Assembly: GCA_048500255.1 (NCBI GenBank)
Contig: JASNYH010000004.1
Coordinates: 248,001 to 312,000, forward strand
Source: JAMHWF01 sp048500255
GTDB taxonomy: Bacteria; Pseudomonadota; Gammaproteobacteria; Burkholderiales; Burkholderiaceae_C
Length of the DNA stretch: 64,000 bases
Direction of reading: 5' to 3'
Shown: positions 1 to 9,678 of the stretch, one piece after another
How the letters are laid out: each line of letters begins with the position of its first letter
How positions within the stretch are numbered: the first letter of the stretch is position 1
The notes under the pieces: model-generated
What the model was told of the DNA's origin: nothing
Seen by the model: the letters and a program-made list of their open reading frames with translations, nothing else
The model's database searches: none
Made by a program: the position numbers and the translations under genes

Positions 1-1
1 G

Positions 2-310
2 ATCGCCGTCGTGACGACCGTCGCGACGATCGACGAGGCGCGCCGCATGGCGCAGGCCGTCGTCGAGCGGCGCCTCGCAGCGTGCGCGCAGGTGTCGCAG
101 ATCGAGAGCTGCTACCGCTGGGCCGGCGAGGTGCGCAGCGAACCCGAGTACCGCATCGTGTTCAAGACGACGGACGCCGCCTGGGATGCGCTCGAGCGCG
201 CGATCCGCGAGCTGCACTCCTACGAGTTGCCCGCGATCCACGCCGTCGCGCTCGACCGCGTGTCGGCGCCGTATGCCGCGTGGATCGTCGACAACACCGC
301 GGCCGGCTGA
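2..310 (+). CDS. cutA: Divalent-cation tolerance protein CutA (5' end outside window)
   Basis: The reading frame is already open at base 2 (I-A-V-V-T-T-V-A-T) and ends at TGA 308-310. The GTG at 11 falls inside the first beta strand of the CutA fold, so the true start lies just left of the window and only a few residues are missing. CutA1 is a small trimeric ferredoxin-like protein of about 105-110 aa; the visible 102 codons fit. Family hallmarks are the VVTTV strand, the ERRLAACAQV segment, the tyrosine/tryptophan-containing SCYRWAGEV stretch and the C-terminal HSYELPAIHAVALD segment. CutA has been linked genetically to copper tolerance in E. coli, but its biochemical role is unsettled. It is followed after 2 nt by the DUF167 gene, so the two are probably cotranscribed. 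Confidence 0.93.
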   Translation: MAVVTTVATIDEARRMAQAVVERRLAACAQVSQIESCYRWAGEVRSEPEYRIVFKTTDAAWDALERAIRELHSYELPAIHAVALDRVSAPYAAWIVDNTAAG

Positions 311-312
311 CG

Positions 313-546
313 ATGGCCACGACGCTTCAGGTCAAGGTCAAACCCAATGCGCGCGTGCGCTCGCTCGAGCAGCAGCCCGACGGAAGCTGGCTCGCGCAAC
401 TGAAGTCGCCGCCCGTCGATGGCCGCGCCAACGACGAGCTCGTCGCGCTCGTCGCCGAGCGCTTCGCGTGCCGGCGCAGCGCCGTCACGATCACCAGCGG
501 CGCGGGCGCGCGGCTCAAGCGCGTCAGAATCGACGCGTCCGCCTGA
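313..546 (+). CDS. DUF167 / YggU-family protein
   Basis: A 77-aa protein starting at ATG 313, two bases after the cutA stop. It shows the DUF167 pattern: an N-terminal LQVKVKPNARV strand, a central SPPVDGRANDELV segment (the conserved P-V-D-G-x-A-N core) and a C-terminal SGAGARLKRVRI strand. Length matches the usual 75-100 aa. The molecular function of the family is unknown. In Betaproteobacteria it often sits beside membrane or housekeeping genes; here it is tightly linked to cutA and precedes a hydrolase. The family call is secure; no function is proposed. Confidence 0.88.
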   Translation: MATTLQVKVKPNARVRSLEQQPDGSWLAQLKSPPVDGRANDELVALVAERFACRRSAVTITSGAGARLKRVRIDASA

Positions 547-559
547 AGTGATCCGCGAG

Positions 560-1867
560 ATGCCCCTGGTTCGCCGTATCACGACAGCGCCGCTGCTCGA
601 CGACCCCGAGGGTCTCTCAGGCGCGGCCAGCGGCGGCGTGACGCCGAAGGTGCCTGCGAGCGCCGACCTGCGCGGCGCCGGCAGGCTCGCCGTCGACGCC
701 GTCGCCGGCGTCGCGGCGCTGGTCGAGGAACTGCACCACGGCATCGCGAGCCGTGCGCCGATCGTCGGCGCGGCGCCGGCCGGGCGCACGCGCGGCATCA
801 CGGGCTTCGTCTACCGCAGCGTCGGCGGCATCACGCGCGCCGTCGGCATGGGGCTGGACGGCGTGCTGGCGCCGTTGACGCCCCTGTTCGGCGCGCGCGC
901 GTCGACGCCACGGCGCGAAGCGGTGCTGGCCGCGCTCAACGGCGTCCTCGGCGACCACCTGGCGGCTTCGCGCAATCCGCTCGCGATCCCCATGCAACTG
1001 CGCGTCGGCGGTCGGCCGCTGGCGCTGGAGCGCGAGGCGCTCGCGACCGCCCTTCCCGCCGCCACCGGCCGCGTGCTGGTGCTGGTGCACGGCCTGTGCA
1101 TGAACGACCTGCAGTGGCGGCGCGACGGCCACGACCACGGCGCGGCGCTGGCGCGCGATCTGCATTTCACGCCGCTCTACCTGCACTACAACAGCGGCCT
1201 GCACATCTCGATCAACGGCGGCGAATTCGCCGCGCTGCTCGAGCGTCTGATGGACGCGTGGCCCGTGCCGGTCGACGAACTCGTGATCGCGGGCCACAGC
1301 ATGGGCGGTCTGGTGGCGCGCAGCGCCTGCGAGGCGGCGCGGCGCGCACGCCTGCGCTGGCCGCGGCGGCTCAAGAAGCTCGTCTTCCTCGGTACGCCGC
1401 ACCACGGCGCGGCGCTCGAGCGCGCCGGCAACCGTGTCGACCTGCTCGCCGCCGTCAGCCCCTACACCAGGCCGTTCGCGCGCCTCGGCCGGCTGCGCAG
1501 CGCCGGCATCCAGGACCTGCGCCACGGCAACCTGCTCGACGCCGACTGGCAGGCGCGGCCCGCGTCGCATCCGCACGACGCGCGGCAACCCCTGCCGCTG
1601 CCGGCGGGCGTCGCCTGCTACGCGGTCGCCGCGACGCGGCGCGCAGCGCCCGGCGGCCCGGGCGGCCGACTGCCGGGCGACGGGCTCGTCTCGGTGTGCA
1701 GCGCCCTCGGGCAGCACGACGATGCGCGGCGCATGCTGGCGATCGCGCCGCAGCGACGCTGCGTGATCTACGGACTCGACCATTTCGATCTGCTGGCGAG
1801 CCGCGAGGTCTACCGGCACCTGCAAAGCTGGCTCGATCGCGGCGCCGCCGCGATCGAGGAACAATGA
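560..1867 (+). CDS. Alpha/beta-hydrolase, PGAP1/lipase-like
   Basis: A 435-aa protein read from ATG 560; GTG 548 is an in-frame alternative adding four residues. The N-terminal ~165 residues have no recognisable domain and include hydrophobic and Gly/Ala-rich stretches. From about residue 170 an alpha/beta-hydrolase core begins with LVLVHGL (oxyanion-hole strand), then VIAGHSMGG around 243-249 (nucleophile elbow with catalytic Ser), LVFLGTPHHG after it, and a C-terminal YGLDHFDLL segment near 405 supplying the likely catalytic His. The GTPHHG signature is typical of PGAP1-like esterases and triacylglycerol lipases. No signal peptide is evident, so a cytoplasmic or membrane-associated enzyme is likely. 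Substrate unknown. Confidence 0.8.
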   Translation: MPLVRRITTAPLLDDPEGLSGAASGGVTPKVPASADLRGAGRLAVDAVAGVAALVEELHHGIASRAPIVGAAPAGRTRGITGFVYRSVGGITRAVGMGLDGVLAPLTPLFGARASTPRREAVLAALNGVLGDHLAASRNPLAIPMQLRVGGRPLALEREALATALPAATGRVLVLVHGLCMNDLQWRRDGHDHGAALARDLHFTPLYLHYNSGLHISINGGEFAALLERLMDAWPVPVDELVIAGHSMGGLVARSACEAARRARLRWPRRLKKLVFLGTPHHGAALERAGNRVDLLAAVSPYTRPFARLGRLRSAGIQDLRHGNLLDADWQARPASHPHDARQPLPLPAGVACYAVAATRRAAPGGPGGRLPGDGLVSVCSALGQHDDARRMLAIAPQRRCVIYGLDHFDLLASREVYRHLQSWLDRGAAAIEEQ

Positions 1868-1918
1868 CGTCCCTCAACCGTCGGACCGCGACGACCGATC
1901 GACGAGGAGATGCCGTCC

Positions 1919-2329
1919 ATGCCGCTGTCCCGACCTGCCGCCGCGCTGGCGACGCTGTTCGCCGCCGTCACCGCCGCGGCGCAACCCGCCGGCCTGCCCG
2001 CCGAGCAGGTCTATCGCGAGACCTGCGCTGCCTGCCACGCCACCGGCGTCGACAAGGCGCCCAAGCTGGGCGACCGCAAGGCTTGGGCGCCGTTGATCGA
2101 GGAAGGCCAGCACGTGCTGACGGCGCACGCCTGGGTCGGCGTGCGCAAGATGCCGCCGCGCGGCGGCCGGCCCGAGCTGACGCTGGCCGAGTTCTCCGGC
2201 GCCGTCGCGCACATGGCGCGCGAGTCCGGCGGCCGCTGGAAGGATCCGGACGCCGCGATGCTGTCGCGCATCGAGCGCGAAGTCGCCAAGCGCGAGGCCA
2301 GGCTCAAGCGCGCTGCCGCTGCGAAGTAG
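1919..2329 (+). CDS. Periplasmic cytochrome c5-type protein
   Basis: A 136-aa protein with a cleavable signal peptide (hydrophobic ALATLFAAVTAAA, cut around residue 22) and one CxxCH haem-binding motif in ETCAACHATG. The KMPPRGG segment supplies the likely axial Met. The ATG at 1919 is preferred over ATG 1910 because GAGGAG at 1904-1909 abuts the latter but is 9 nt from the former. The C-terminal 40 residues are charged and helical (KREARLKRAAAAK), longer than a minimal cytochrome c5. It probably shuttles single electrons in the periplasm. It follows the hydrolase by about 50 nt with no evident functional link. Confidence 0.85.
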   Translation: MPLSRPAAALATLFAAVTAAAQPAGLPAEQVYRETCAACHATGVDKAPKLGDRKAWAPLIEEGQHVLTAHAWVGVRKMPPRGGRPELTLAEFSGAVAHMARESGGRWKDPDAAMLSRIEREVAKREARLKRAAAAK

Positions 2330-2389
2330 GCACGGTCGCGCGGAGCAGGTTCCGACGCTCGACGGCTGCAGCCCACGCCCGCTCCTGCC

Positions 2390-3628
2390 ATGCCGGCACC
2401 GCCGCCGCAGCCGCCACCCGTCACCGCCCCGGCGCGTGCCGGCTGGCGCGCGCTGCCCGGCGGCATCTGGGCAATGGGCCTGGCGTCGATGTTCATGGAC
2501 CTGTCGTCGGAGGCGATCCACAGCGTGCTGCCGCTGTACCTGGCGGCGGTGCTCGGCGCGTCGATGACGACGATCGGCGTGCTCGAGGGCATCGCCGAGG
2601 CGACGGCATCGGCGACCAAGGTGTTCTCGGGCGCCTTCAGTGACTGGCTGCGCCGCCGCAAGGTGCTGATGGTGCTGGGCTACGGACTGGCGGCGCTGAC
2701 CAAGCCCGTCTTTCCTCTCGCCGCGACGGTCGGCTGGGTGTTCGCCGCGCGCTTCGTCGACCGTGTCGGCAAGGGCATCCGCGGCGCGCCGCGCGACGCG
2801 CTGATCGCCGACCTGACGCCGACGGCGTTGCGCGGCGCGGCCTACGGCCTGCGCCAGGCGCTGGATTCCGTCGGCGCCTGCCTCGGGCCGCTGCTCGCCG
2901 TGGCGATGATGGTCGCGTTCGCCGGCGACACGCGCGCCGTGATGTGGGCCGCCGTCGTGCCGGCCTTCGTCGCCGTGGCGCTGCTCGTGGTCTGGGTGCG
3001 CGAGCCGGCGCGCGCGCCCGGCGCCGACGCCGCGCCTGCGCCGCGGCCAACGCTGGCCGATGCGCGGCAGCTGTCGGCGCGCTACTGGCGCGTCGTCGCG
3101 CTGGGCGCCGTGTTCACGCTGGCGCGCTTCAGCGAGGCCTTTCTCGTGCTGCGCGCGCACGACGTCGGCTTCGAAACCGCCTGGGTGCCGGCCGTCATGA
3201 TCGTGATGAGCGCGTTCTATGCGCTCGCTGCCTATCCGGCCGGCGCGGCGGCCGACCGCGCGAGCGCGCGGCCGCTGCTGCTCGCCGGGCTGGCGCTGCT
3301 GATCGCCGCCGATGTCGTGCTCGCGCAGGCGGCGTCGATCGGCGCCGTGTTCGCCGGCGCGGCGCTGTGGGGCCTCCACATGGCATTCACGCAGGGCCTG
3401 CTGTCCAAGCTCGTCGCCGACACGGCGCCGCCGGCGCTGCGCGGCACGGCGTTCGGCGTGTTCAACCTCGTCGGCGGCGGCGCGCTGCTGCTGGCCAGCG
3501 TGATCGCCGGCGCGCTGTGGGACGCCTGGGGCGCGCGCGCCACCTTCGCCGCCGGCGCGGGTTTCGCCGCAGTCGCCGCGCTGGGGCTGCTGCTCGTGCG
3601 CCCGCCGGAGGCGACGCGTCGGCGCTGA
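2390..3628 (+). CDS. MFS transporter
   Basis: A 412-aa polytopic protein with about 12 predicted membrane segments. Between the second and fourth segments it has the family signature DRVGKGIRGAPRDALIAD, which marks an MFS subgroup found in many proteobacteria and annotated only as an MFS transporter. The start ATG 2390 gives a short Pro-rich cytoplasmic tail (PAPPPQPPP) before the first membrane helix. Substrate unknown; some relatives are treated as drug/H+ antiporters by similarity only. It stands alone between the cytochrome c gene and the Cys-repeat protein. Confidence 0.82.
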   Translation: MPAPPPQPPPVTAPARAGWRALPGGIWAMGLASMFMDLSSEAIHSVLPLYLAAVLGASMTTIGVLEGIAEATASATKVFSGAFSDWLRRRKVLMVLGYGLAALTKPVFPLAATVGWVFAARFVDRVGKGIRGAPRDALIADLTPTALRGAAYGLRQALDSVGACLGPLLAVAMMVAFAGDTRAVMWAAVVPAFVAVALLVVWVREPARAPGADAAPAPRPTLADARQLSARYWRVVALGAVFTLARFSEAFLVLRAHDVGFETAWVPAVMIVMSAFYALAAYPAGAAADRASARPLLLAGLALLIAADVVLAQAASIGAVFAGAALWGLHMAFTQGLLSKLVADTAPPALRGTAFGVFNLVGGGALLLASVIAGALWDAWGARATFAAGAGFAAVAALGLLLVRPPEATRRR

Positions 3629-3653
3629 CTCGGCATCGTGCGTTGACATCGGA

Positions 3654-4196
3654 ATGGCCCTTCGCATGCTTGTTGCCGCACCGATGCGCGCGCCGCCGCG
3701 GCCGCGCCGGGCGCGCGCGATGCCGGCGACGATGCTGGCGCTGCTCGCCGCGCTGGCCGCCGGCGCGGCGTCGGCCGCCGTCGTCTGCCCGGCAGGCATG
3801 CGGCCCTGCGGCAACGGCTGCTACAGCCCGTCGAAAGGCGAGTCGTGCCGCCCGGCCAGCGGCACGGTCTGCCCGCCCGGGCTGCAGGCCTGCGGCCGCG
3901 GCTGCTATGCGCCGTCGCGCGGCGAGACCTGCTCGGCCGGCGGCCTGGTCTGCCCCACCGGCTGGCGACCGTGCGGATCGACGTGCTACCAGCCGTCGCG
4001 CGGCGAGACCTGCTCGCCGGGCGGCCCGGCGCCGGCGCCATCGCCGTGCCCGCCCGGCTATGCGCTGTGCGGCCAGCTCTGCTACGTGCCGGCCGAAGGC
4101 GCGCGCTGCTTTCCCAACGGCGTCGTCTGTCCGGCCGGCCACCTCGCCTGCGGCCTGCGCTGCTACCAGCCGGCGCTCGGCGAGACCTGCCCCTGA
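3654..4196 (+). CDS. Secreted Cys-rich protein with five Cys4 repeats
   Basis: A 180-aa protein I do not recognise as a named family. After an Arg-rich start and a hydrophobic signal segment (LALLAALAAGAASA; ATG 3720 would give a shorter classical signal peptide) the mature part consists of five repeats of about 21 residues: C-P-x-G-x(4)-C-G-x-x-C-Y-x-P-x-x-G-E-x-C, beginning near genome positions 3787, 3871, 3949, 4048 and 4126. That gives twenty regularly spaced cysteines, expected to be disulphide-bonded in the periplasm or outside the cell. A Pro/Ala linker (PAPAPSPCPP) separates repeats 3 and 4. It lies alone, 26 nt after the MFS stop, with no strong ribosome binding site. Confidence 0.7.
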   Translation: MALRMLVAAPMRAPPRPRRARAMPATMLALLAALAAGAASAAVVCPAGMRPCGNGCYSPSKGESCRPASGTVCPPGLQACGRGCYAPSRGETCSAGGLVCPTGWRPCGSTCYQPSRGETCSPGGPAPAPSPCPPGYALCGQLCYVPAEGARCFPNGVVCPAGHLACGLRCYQPALGETCP

Positions 4197-4257
4197 CAAG
4201 CCGCGCGCCGAATCGTCGGCGGGCGGCATACGATCCGAGCGCCGCGCCACGGGCACC

Positions 4258-4263
4258 GATAAT
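4258..4263 (+). promoter_or_regulatory. Candidate -10 element for a leaderless dapC transcript
   Basis: GATAAT lies with only 6 nt between it and the dapC ATG, so transcription would start at or next to the start codon. The same geometry recurs before five other genes in this window. No convincing -35 box is visible. Inference from position only. Confidence 0.45.
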
Positions 4264-4269
4264 CGGCGC

Positions 4270-5469
4270 ATGAATCCGCTCCTCGCGCGACTGCAGCCCT
4301 ACCCGTTCGAGAAGCTGCGCGCCCTCACGTCCGACATCGTGCCGTCGCCCGCGCACCGGCCGATCGGTCTGGGCATCGGCGAACCCAAGCACGAGACGCC
4401 GCCTTTCATCAAGGACACGCTGGCCGCATCGCTCGGCGGCCTGGCCGTCTATCCGCCGACCGCCGGCAGCGCGGCGCTGCGCGAAGCCTGCGCCGCCTGG
4501 GTGCAGCGCCGCTACGGCGTCGCGCTCGACGCGGCGACGCAGGTGCTGCCCGTCAACGGCACGCGCGAGGCGCTGTTCGCGCTGGCGCAAGCCGTCGTCG
4601 ACCCGACGCGCGTGAACTCGGCGGCGCCGCCCGTCGTCGTCTGCCCCAATCCCTTCTATCAGATCTACGAAGGCGCGGCGCTGCTCGGCGGCGCCCAGGT
4701 CGCGTACGCCAACAGCGACCCGGCGCGCAACTTCGCGCCCGAGTGGTCGGCGATCGACGACGCGACCTGGGCGCGCACGCAGCTCGTCTACGTCTGCTCG
4801 CCGGGCAATCCGACGGGTGCCGTCGCGCCGCTCGACGAGTGGCGGCGGCTCTTCGAGCTGTCGGACCGCCACGGCTTCGTCATCGCGTCGGACGAGTGCT
4901 ACTCCGAGATCTACCTTGGCGACACGCCCCCGCTGGGCGCGCTCGAAGCCGCGCAACGGCTCGGCCGCAGCGACTGGCGCAACCTCGTCGTGCTGACCAG
5001 CCTCTCGAAGCGCTCCAACGTGCCGGGCATGCGCTCGGGCTTCGTCGCGGGCGACGCCGCGATCCTGAAGTCGTTCCTGCTCTACCGCACCTACCACGGC
5101 AGCGCGATGAGCGGGGCGGTGCAGCAGGCGAGCATCGCGGCGTGGAACGACGAGGCGCACGTCGTCGCCAACCGCGAGCTCTACCGCGCCAAGTTCGCGA
5201 AGGTCACGCCGCTGCTCGCGTCGGTGCTCGACGTGAAGCTGCCCGACGCGGGCTTCTACCTCTGGGCCGGCACGCCGATCGACGACGTGGCCTGGGCGCG
5301 CGGACTGCTGGCTCAATACAATGTCGCCGTGCTGCCGGGCAGCCTGCTCGCGCGCGAGGCGCACGGCGCCAACCCGGGCGCGCACCGCGTGCGCCTGGCG
5401 CTCGTCGCCGGCGTCGACGAATGCGTCGAGGCGGCCGAGCGCATCGTCGCCTACTCCAAGTCCCTCTGA
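4270..5469 (+). CDS. dapC: N-succinyldiaminopimelate aminotransferase
   Basis: A 399-aa class I/II PLP aminotransferase. Visible motifs are the N-terminal IGLGIGEPKHETPPF substrate loop, VNGTREALFALAQ, the VYVCSPGNPTGAV segment (Asn contacting PLP), DECYSEIY (Asp on the pyridine nitrogen) and SLSKRSNVPGMRSGF, whose Lys forms the internal aldimine. The enzyme moves an amino group from glutamate to N-succinyl-2-amino-6-ketopimelate in the succinylase branch of lysine/diaminopimelate synthesis. Assignment to DapC rather than another aminotransferase rests on its place directly before dapD, pilU and dapE. The start ATG 4270 matches the MNPLLARLQPYPFEKL beginning typical of the family; upstream in-frame sequence is antisense-like noise. 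Confidence 0.92.
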   Translation: MNPLLARLQPYPFEKLRALTSDIVPSPAHRPIGLGIGEPKHETPPFIKDTLAASLGGLAVYPPTAGSAALREACAAWVQRRYGVALDAATQVLPVNGTREALFALAQAVVDPTRVNSAAPPVVVCPNPFYQIYEGAALLGGAQVAYANSDPARNFAPEWSAIDDATWARTQLVYVCSPGNPTGAVAPLDEWRRLFELSDRHGFVIASDECYSEIYLGDTPPLGALEAAQRLGRSDWRNLVVLTSLSKRSNVPGMRSGFVAGDAAILKSFLLYRTYHGSAMSGAVQQASIAAWNDEAHVVANRELYRAKFAKVTPLLASVLDVKLPDAGFYLWAGTPIDDVAWARGLLAQYNVAVLPGSLLAREAHGANPGAHRVRLALVAGVDECVEAAERIVAYSKSL

Positions 5470-5599
5470 CTTCTCGAACCAACCACGATGAACCATCCAG
5501 TAGCAATCGCTGCGCCGCGGGCCGAGCGCCGGGCCGCCCCGAGCCGGCCCGCATCCCCTCGGGGGATCGGCCGACGTAATCGTCGGACGAGGGGCTGAC

Positions 5600-6418
<819 letters not shown>

Positions 6419-6452
6419 GCGCCGCGGCGCATCCACAGGGAGGACCGCCGAG

Positions 6453-7643
6453 ATGAATGCGCCCGCCACCGGCCACATGGAACGCGTGCTGCGCCTGATG
6501 GCCGAGAAGAACGCCTCGGACGTCTACCTGTCGGCCAACACGCCGATCCTCATCAAGATCAACGGCCAGATCCTGCAGTTGAGCGACCAGGCGCTGACGG
6601 CGGCGCAGCCGCGCCAGCTGCTCGCCGAACTGCTCACGCCCGGGCAGCTCGAGGAGCTCGACGACACCGGCGAGCTCAACCTGGGCATCGGCCTGTCCAA
6701 GGTCGGCAGCTTCCGGCTGAGCGCATTCCGCCAGCGCGGCAGCATCGCCGCCGTGTTCCGCTGCATCCCGCACGTCATTCCGGCGCTCGACACGCTCGGC
6801 CTGCCCGAGATCCTGAACACGCTCGTGCTCGAGAAGCGCGGTCTGATCCTGATGGTCGGCGCCACCGGGACCGGCAAGAGCACGACGCTCGCCGCGATGC
6901 TCGAGCAGCGCAACAAGAACCTGACCGGCCACATCCTGACGATCGAGGATCCGATCGAGTTCAACTTCACGAACAAGAAGTCGGTGGTCAATCAGCGCGA
7001 GGTCGGCCGCGACACCGAGTCGCTGCAGGTCGCGCTGCGCAATGCGCTGCGCCAGGCGCCCGACTGCATCTTCGTCGGCGAGATCCGCGACCGCGAGACG
7101 ATGACGTCGGCGATCAGCTACGCGCTGTCCGGCCATCTCGTGCTGTCGACGCTGCACGCCAACAACAGCTATCACGCGCTCGGGCGCATCCTGTCCTTCT
7201 ATACGCCGGAGGCACGGCCGGCGCTGCTGTCGGACCTCGCCGCGGGCCTGAAGTCGATCGTCTCGCAGCGCCTGATCCGCGCCAAGGCGGGCGGCCGCAT
7301 TCCGGCTGTCGAGGTGCTGCTCAACACCAAGCTGGTGTCGGAGCTGATCGAACAGGGCGACTTCACCGCCATCAAGGAGGCGATGGAGAAGTCGATGGCC
7401 GAAGGCTCGCAGACCTTCGAGCAGGACCTGGCGCGCCTGATCACCGAGGGCGTCATCACGCGCGACGATGGCCTGGCCTTCTCCGACTCGCCGACGAACC
7501 TGATGTGGCGGCTGCAGAACGACATGACCGCGCAGTCGCGCATCGCGCCCAAGCAGGAAGAGCCCGACGAGGGCGCGTCGTTCACCGAGATCACGCTCGA
7601 CGTGCGCGAGGAACCGCGCAACACCGGGCTCGGAGCGCTGTGA
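6453..7643 (+). CDS. pilU: Type IV pilus retraction ATPase, PilU type
   Basis: A 396-aa hexameric secretion-type ATPase. Walker [10 protein letters not shown], the Asp-box region LTIEDPIEF, Walker [15 protein letters not shown] and the His-box [12 protein letters not shown] are all present. EIRDRETM and the C-terminal region resemble PilU, the accessory retraction motor, more than PilT (usually EIRDLETI). It acts at the cytoplasmic base of the pilus. Its ribosome site is AGGGAGGA about 8 nt before ATG 6453. The gene sits between dapD and dapE, an arrangement recurring in Burkholderiales; no other pil gene is in the window. Its stop overlaps the dapE GTG start by 4 nt. Confidence 0.88.
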   Translation: MNAPATGHMERVLRLMAEKNASDVYLSANTPILIKINGQILQLSDQALTAAQPRQLLAELLTPGQLEELDDTGELNLGIGLSKVGSFRLSAFRQRGSIAAVFRCIPHVIPALDTLGLPEILNTLVLEKRGLILMVGATGTGKSTTLAAMLEQRNKNLTGHILTIEDPIEFNFTNKKSVVNQREVGRDTESLQVALRNALRQAPDCIFVGEIRDRETMTSAISYALSGHLVLSTLHANNSYHALGRILSFYTPEARPALLSDLAAGLKSIVSQRLIRAKAGGRIPAVEVLLNTKLVSELIEQGDFTAIKEAMEKSMAEGSQTFEQDLARLITEGVITRDDGLAFSDSPTNLMWRLQNDMTAQSRIAPKQEEPDEGASFTEITLDVREEPRNTGLGAL

Positions 7644-8791
7644 CGACGCCGACCCTCGCGCTGCTCGAGTCGCTGATCGCGCGCCGCTCGACGACCCCCG
7701 ACGACGCCGGCTGCCAGGCGCTGATCGCGGCGCGCCTCGCGCCGCTGGGCTTCGCCTGCGAGTCGATCGAGGGCGGCCCCGCCGGCGCGCGCGTCGCCAA
7801 TCTGTGGGCGCTGCGCCGCGGCACCGGTGACGGGCCGACCGTCGTGTTCGCCGGCCACACCGACGTCGTGCCGACCGGCCCGCTCGAGCAATGGTCGAGC
7901 GACCCCTTCGTGCCCACCTACCGCGGTGGCCGCCTCTACGGCCGCGGCGCGGCCGACATGAAGACCTCGCTGGCCGCGATGGTCGTCGCCGCCGAGGAGT
8001 TCGTCGCCGCGCACCCGCACTGCGCCGGCTCGATCGGCCTGCTGCTCACGAGCGACGAGGAAGGCCCGGCCGTCGACGGCACGGTCAAGGTGTGCGAGGC
8101 GCTGGCGGCACGCGGCGAACGCCTCGACGCCTGCATCGTCGGCGAGCCGACCTCGGTGGAGGCGCTCGGCGACATGGTCAAGAACGGCCGCCGCGGCTCG
8201 CTGTCGGGGCGCCTCGTCGTGCGCGGCATGCAGGGTCACATCGCCTATCCGCAGCTCGCGCGCAACCCGGTGCACGAGTTCGCGCCGGCGCTCGCCGAAC
8301 TCGCCGCGATGCAGTGGGACGGCGGCAACGACTGGTTCCAGCCGACGGCGTGGCAGGTGTCGAACGTGCACGCCGGCACCGGCGCGAGCAACGTGATCCC
8401 GGGCGAGCTCGTCGTCGACTTCAATTTCCGCTACTGCACCGAGTCGACGCCCGCGTCGCTGCGCCAGCGCCTGGAGGCGGTGCTCGAGCGCCACCGCCTC
8501 GACTGGCACATCGACTGGACGCTCGGCGGCGAGCCGTTCCTCACGACCGCGGGCTCGCTGAGCGACGCGCTGTCGGCGGCGATCGAGGCCGAGACGGGCC
8601 GCCGGCCGGCGCTGTCGACGACGGGCGGCACGTCGGACGGGCGCTTCATCACGAAGATCTGCCCGCAGGTGCTCGAGTTCGGCCCGATCAATGCGAGCAT
8701 CCACAAGATCGACGAGCACGTCGTCGTCGCGGACATCGAGCCGCTGAAGAACATCTACCGGGGCGTGCTGGAAAGATTGCTGTCGGCATGA
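7640..8791 (+). CDS. dapE: Succinyl-diaminopimelate desuccinylase
   Basis: A 383-aa M20-family di-zinc amidohydrolase. It hydrolyses N-succinyl-LL-diaminopimelate to LL-diaminopimelate and succinate. Metal-site motifs: [11 protein letters not shown] (zinc His and neighbouring Asp), [13 protein letters not shown] (bridging Asp), [12 protein letters not shown] (catalytic Glu-Glu), VGEPTS, and C-terminal [16 protein letters not shown] (last His). The start is GTG 7640, overlapping the pilU stop in GTGA, which fixes the N-terminus as [21 protein letters not shown]. Together with dapC and dapD it completes three succinylase-branch steps within 4.5 kb. Confidence 0.95.
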   Translation: MTTPTLALLESLIARRSTTPDDAGCQALIAARLAPLGFACESIEGGPAGARVANLWALRRGTGDGPTVVFAGHTDVVPTGPLEQWSSDPFVPTYRGGRLYGRGAADMKTSLAAMVVAAEEFVAAHPHCAGSIGLLLTSDEEGPAVDGTVKVCEALAARGERLDACIVGEPTSVEALGDMVKNGRRGSLSGRLVVRGMQGHIAYPQLARNPVHEFAPALAELAAMQWDGGNDWFQPTAWQVSNVHAGTGASNVIPGELVVDFNFRYCTESTPASLRQRLEAVLERHRLDWHIDWTLGGEPFLTTAGSLSDALSAAIEAETGRRPALSTTGGTSDGRFITKICPQVLEFGPINASIHKIDEHVVVADIEPLKNIYRGVLERLLSA

Positions 8792-9678
8792 CGCTGCTGG
8801 AACTGGTGCAGGCCCAGAGCGCCCGCCTCGAACAGGCGGGCGTTTCGTTTGGCCATGGCACGACGAACGCCTTCGACGAGGCGGCGTGGCTGACGCTGTG
8901 GGCGCTCGGCCTGCCGCTGGACGTGCTTGACGACAACGCGCACCGCGAGCTCGACCCGCGTGCGCCCGCCGTCGTCGACGAGCTCGTCACGCGGCGCATC
9001 GAGACGCGCCAGCCCGCCGCCTACCTCACGCACCAGGCCTGGCTGCAGGGCGTGCCGTTCTACGTCGACCGGCGCGCCATCGTGCCGCGCTCCTTCATCG
9101 CCGAGCTGATCGCCAGCGACGACTACGCGCCCGCGCTCGATGCCTGGCTGCCGACGCGGCTGCGCCACGTGCTCGACCTGTGCACCGGCAACGGCAGCCT
9201 CGCCGTGCTGGCCGCGCTGGCCTGGCCCGAGGTGCACGTCGACGCCGCCGACGTCTCGGCCGACGCGCTCGCCGTCGCGCGCATCAACGTGAAGAAGCAC
9301 AAGCTCGGCAAGCGCATCCGCCTGATCGAGGGCCACTTGTTCGACAAGGCGCGCGGCCCCTACGACCTGATCCTGTGCAATCCGCCTTACGTCAACGCGG
9401 CATCGATGGCCGAGCTGCCGCCCGAGTACCGCGCCGAGCCCGAGCTGGCGCTGGCCGGCGGCGACGACGGCATGGACCTGGTCCGCGAACTGCTGTGGCG
9501 CGCGCCGTCGCACCTCAATCCGCGCGGCGTGCTCGTGCTCGAGATCGGCAACGAGCGCGCGCACTTCGAGCGCGCCTTCCCCAAGCTCGACGTCGTGTGG
9601 CTGCCCACCAGCGCCGGCGACGACCAGGTGCTGCTGACGACGCGCGAGGCGCTCTACGACGTCGGCCCGCCGCCGTGA
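8788..9678 (+). CDS. prmB: Ribosomal protein L3 glutamine methyltransferase
   Basis: A 296-aa class I SAM-dependent methyltransferase of the HemK/PrmB family. The N-terminal helical domain has the [15 protein letters not shown] segment characteristic of PrmB. The catalytic part has [13 protein letters not shown] (SAM-binding motif I), [17 protein letters not shown] (acidic loop) and the catalytic NPPY in [10 protein letters not shown]. PrmB methylates Gln150 of ribosomal protein L3; PrmC would act on release factors, but the FGHGTTNA segment and C-terminal sequence favour PrmB. ATG 8788 overlaps the dapE stop in ATGA, so translation is probably coupled. Confidence 0.9.
   Translation: MTLLELVQAQSARLEQAGVSFGHGTTNAFDEAAWLTLWALGLPLDVLDDNAHRELDPRAPAVVDELVTRRIETRQPAAYLTHQAWLQGVPFYVDRRAIVPRSFIAELIASDDYAPALDAWLPTRLRHVLDLCTGNGSLAVLAALAWPEVHVDAADVSADALAVARINVKKHKLGKRIRLIEGHLFDKARGPYDLILCNPPYVNAASMAELPPEYRAEPELALAGGDDGMDLVRELLWRAPSHLNPRGVLVLEIGNERAHFERAFPKLDVVWLPTSAGDDQVLLTTREALYDVGPPP

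Noticed and set aside
1910..1912. ATG 1910 as start of the cytochrome gene
   Set aside because: The GAGGAG ribosome site abuts it; ATG 1919 has proper spacing and gives a cleaner signal peptide.
5553..5585. Two hairpins before dapD as a lysine riboswitch
   Set aside because: The gap is only 130 nt and lacks the multi-helix layout and conserved core of a lysine riboswitch; only short isolated stems are present.
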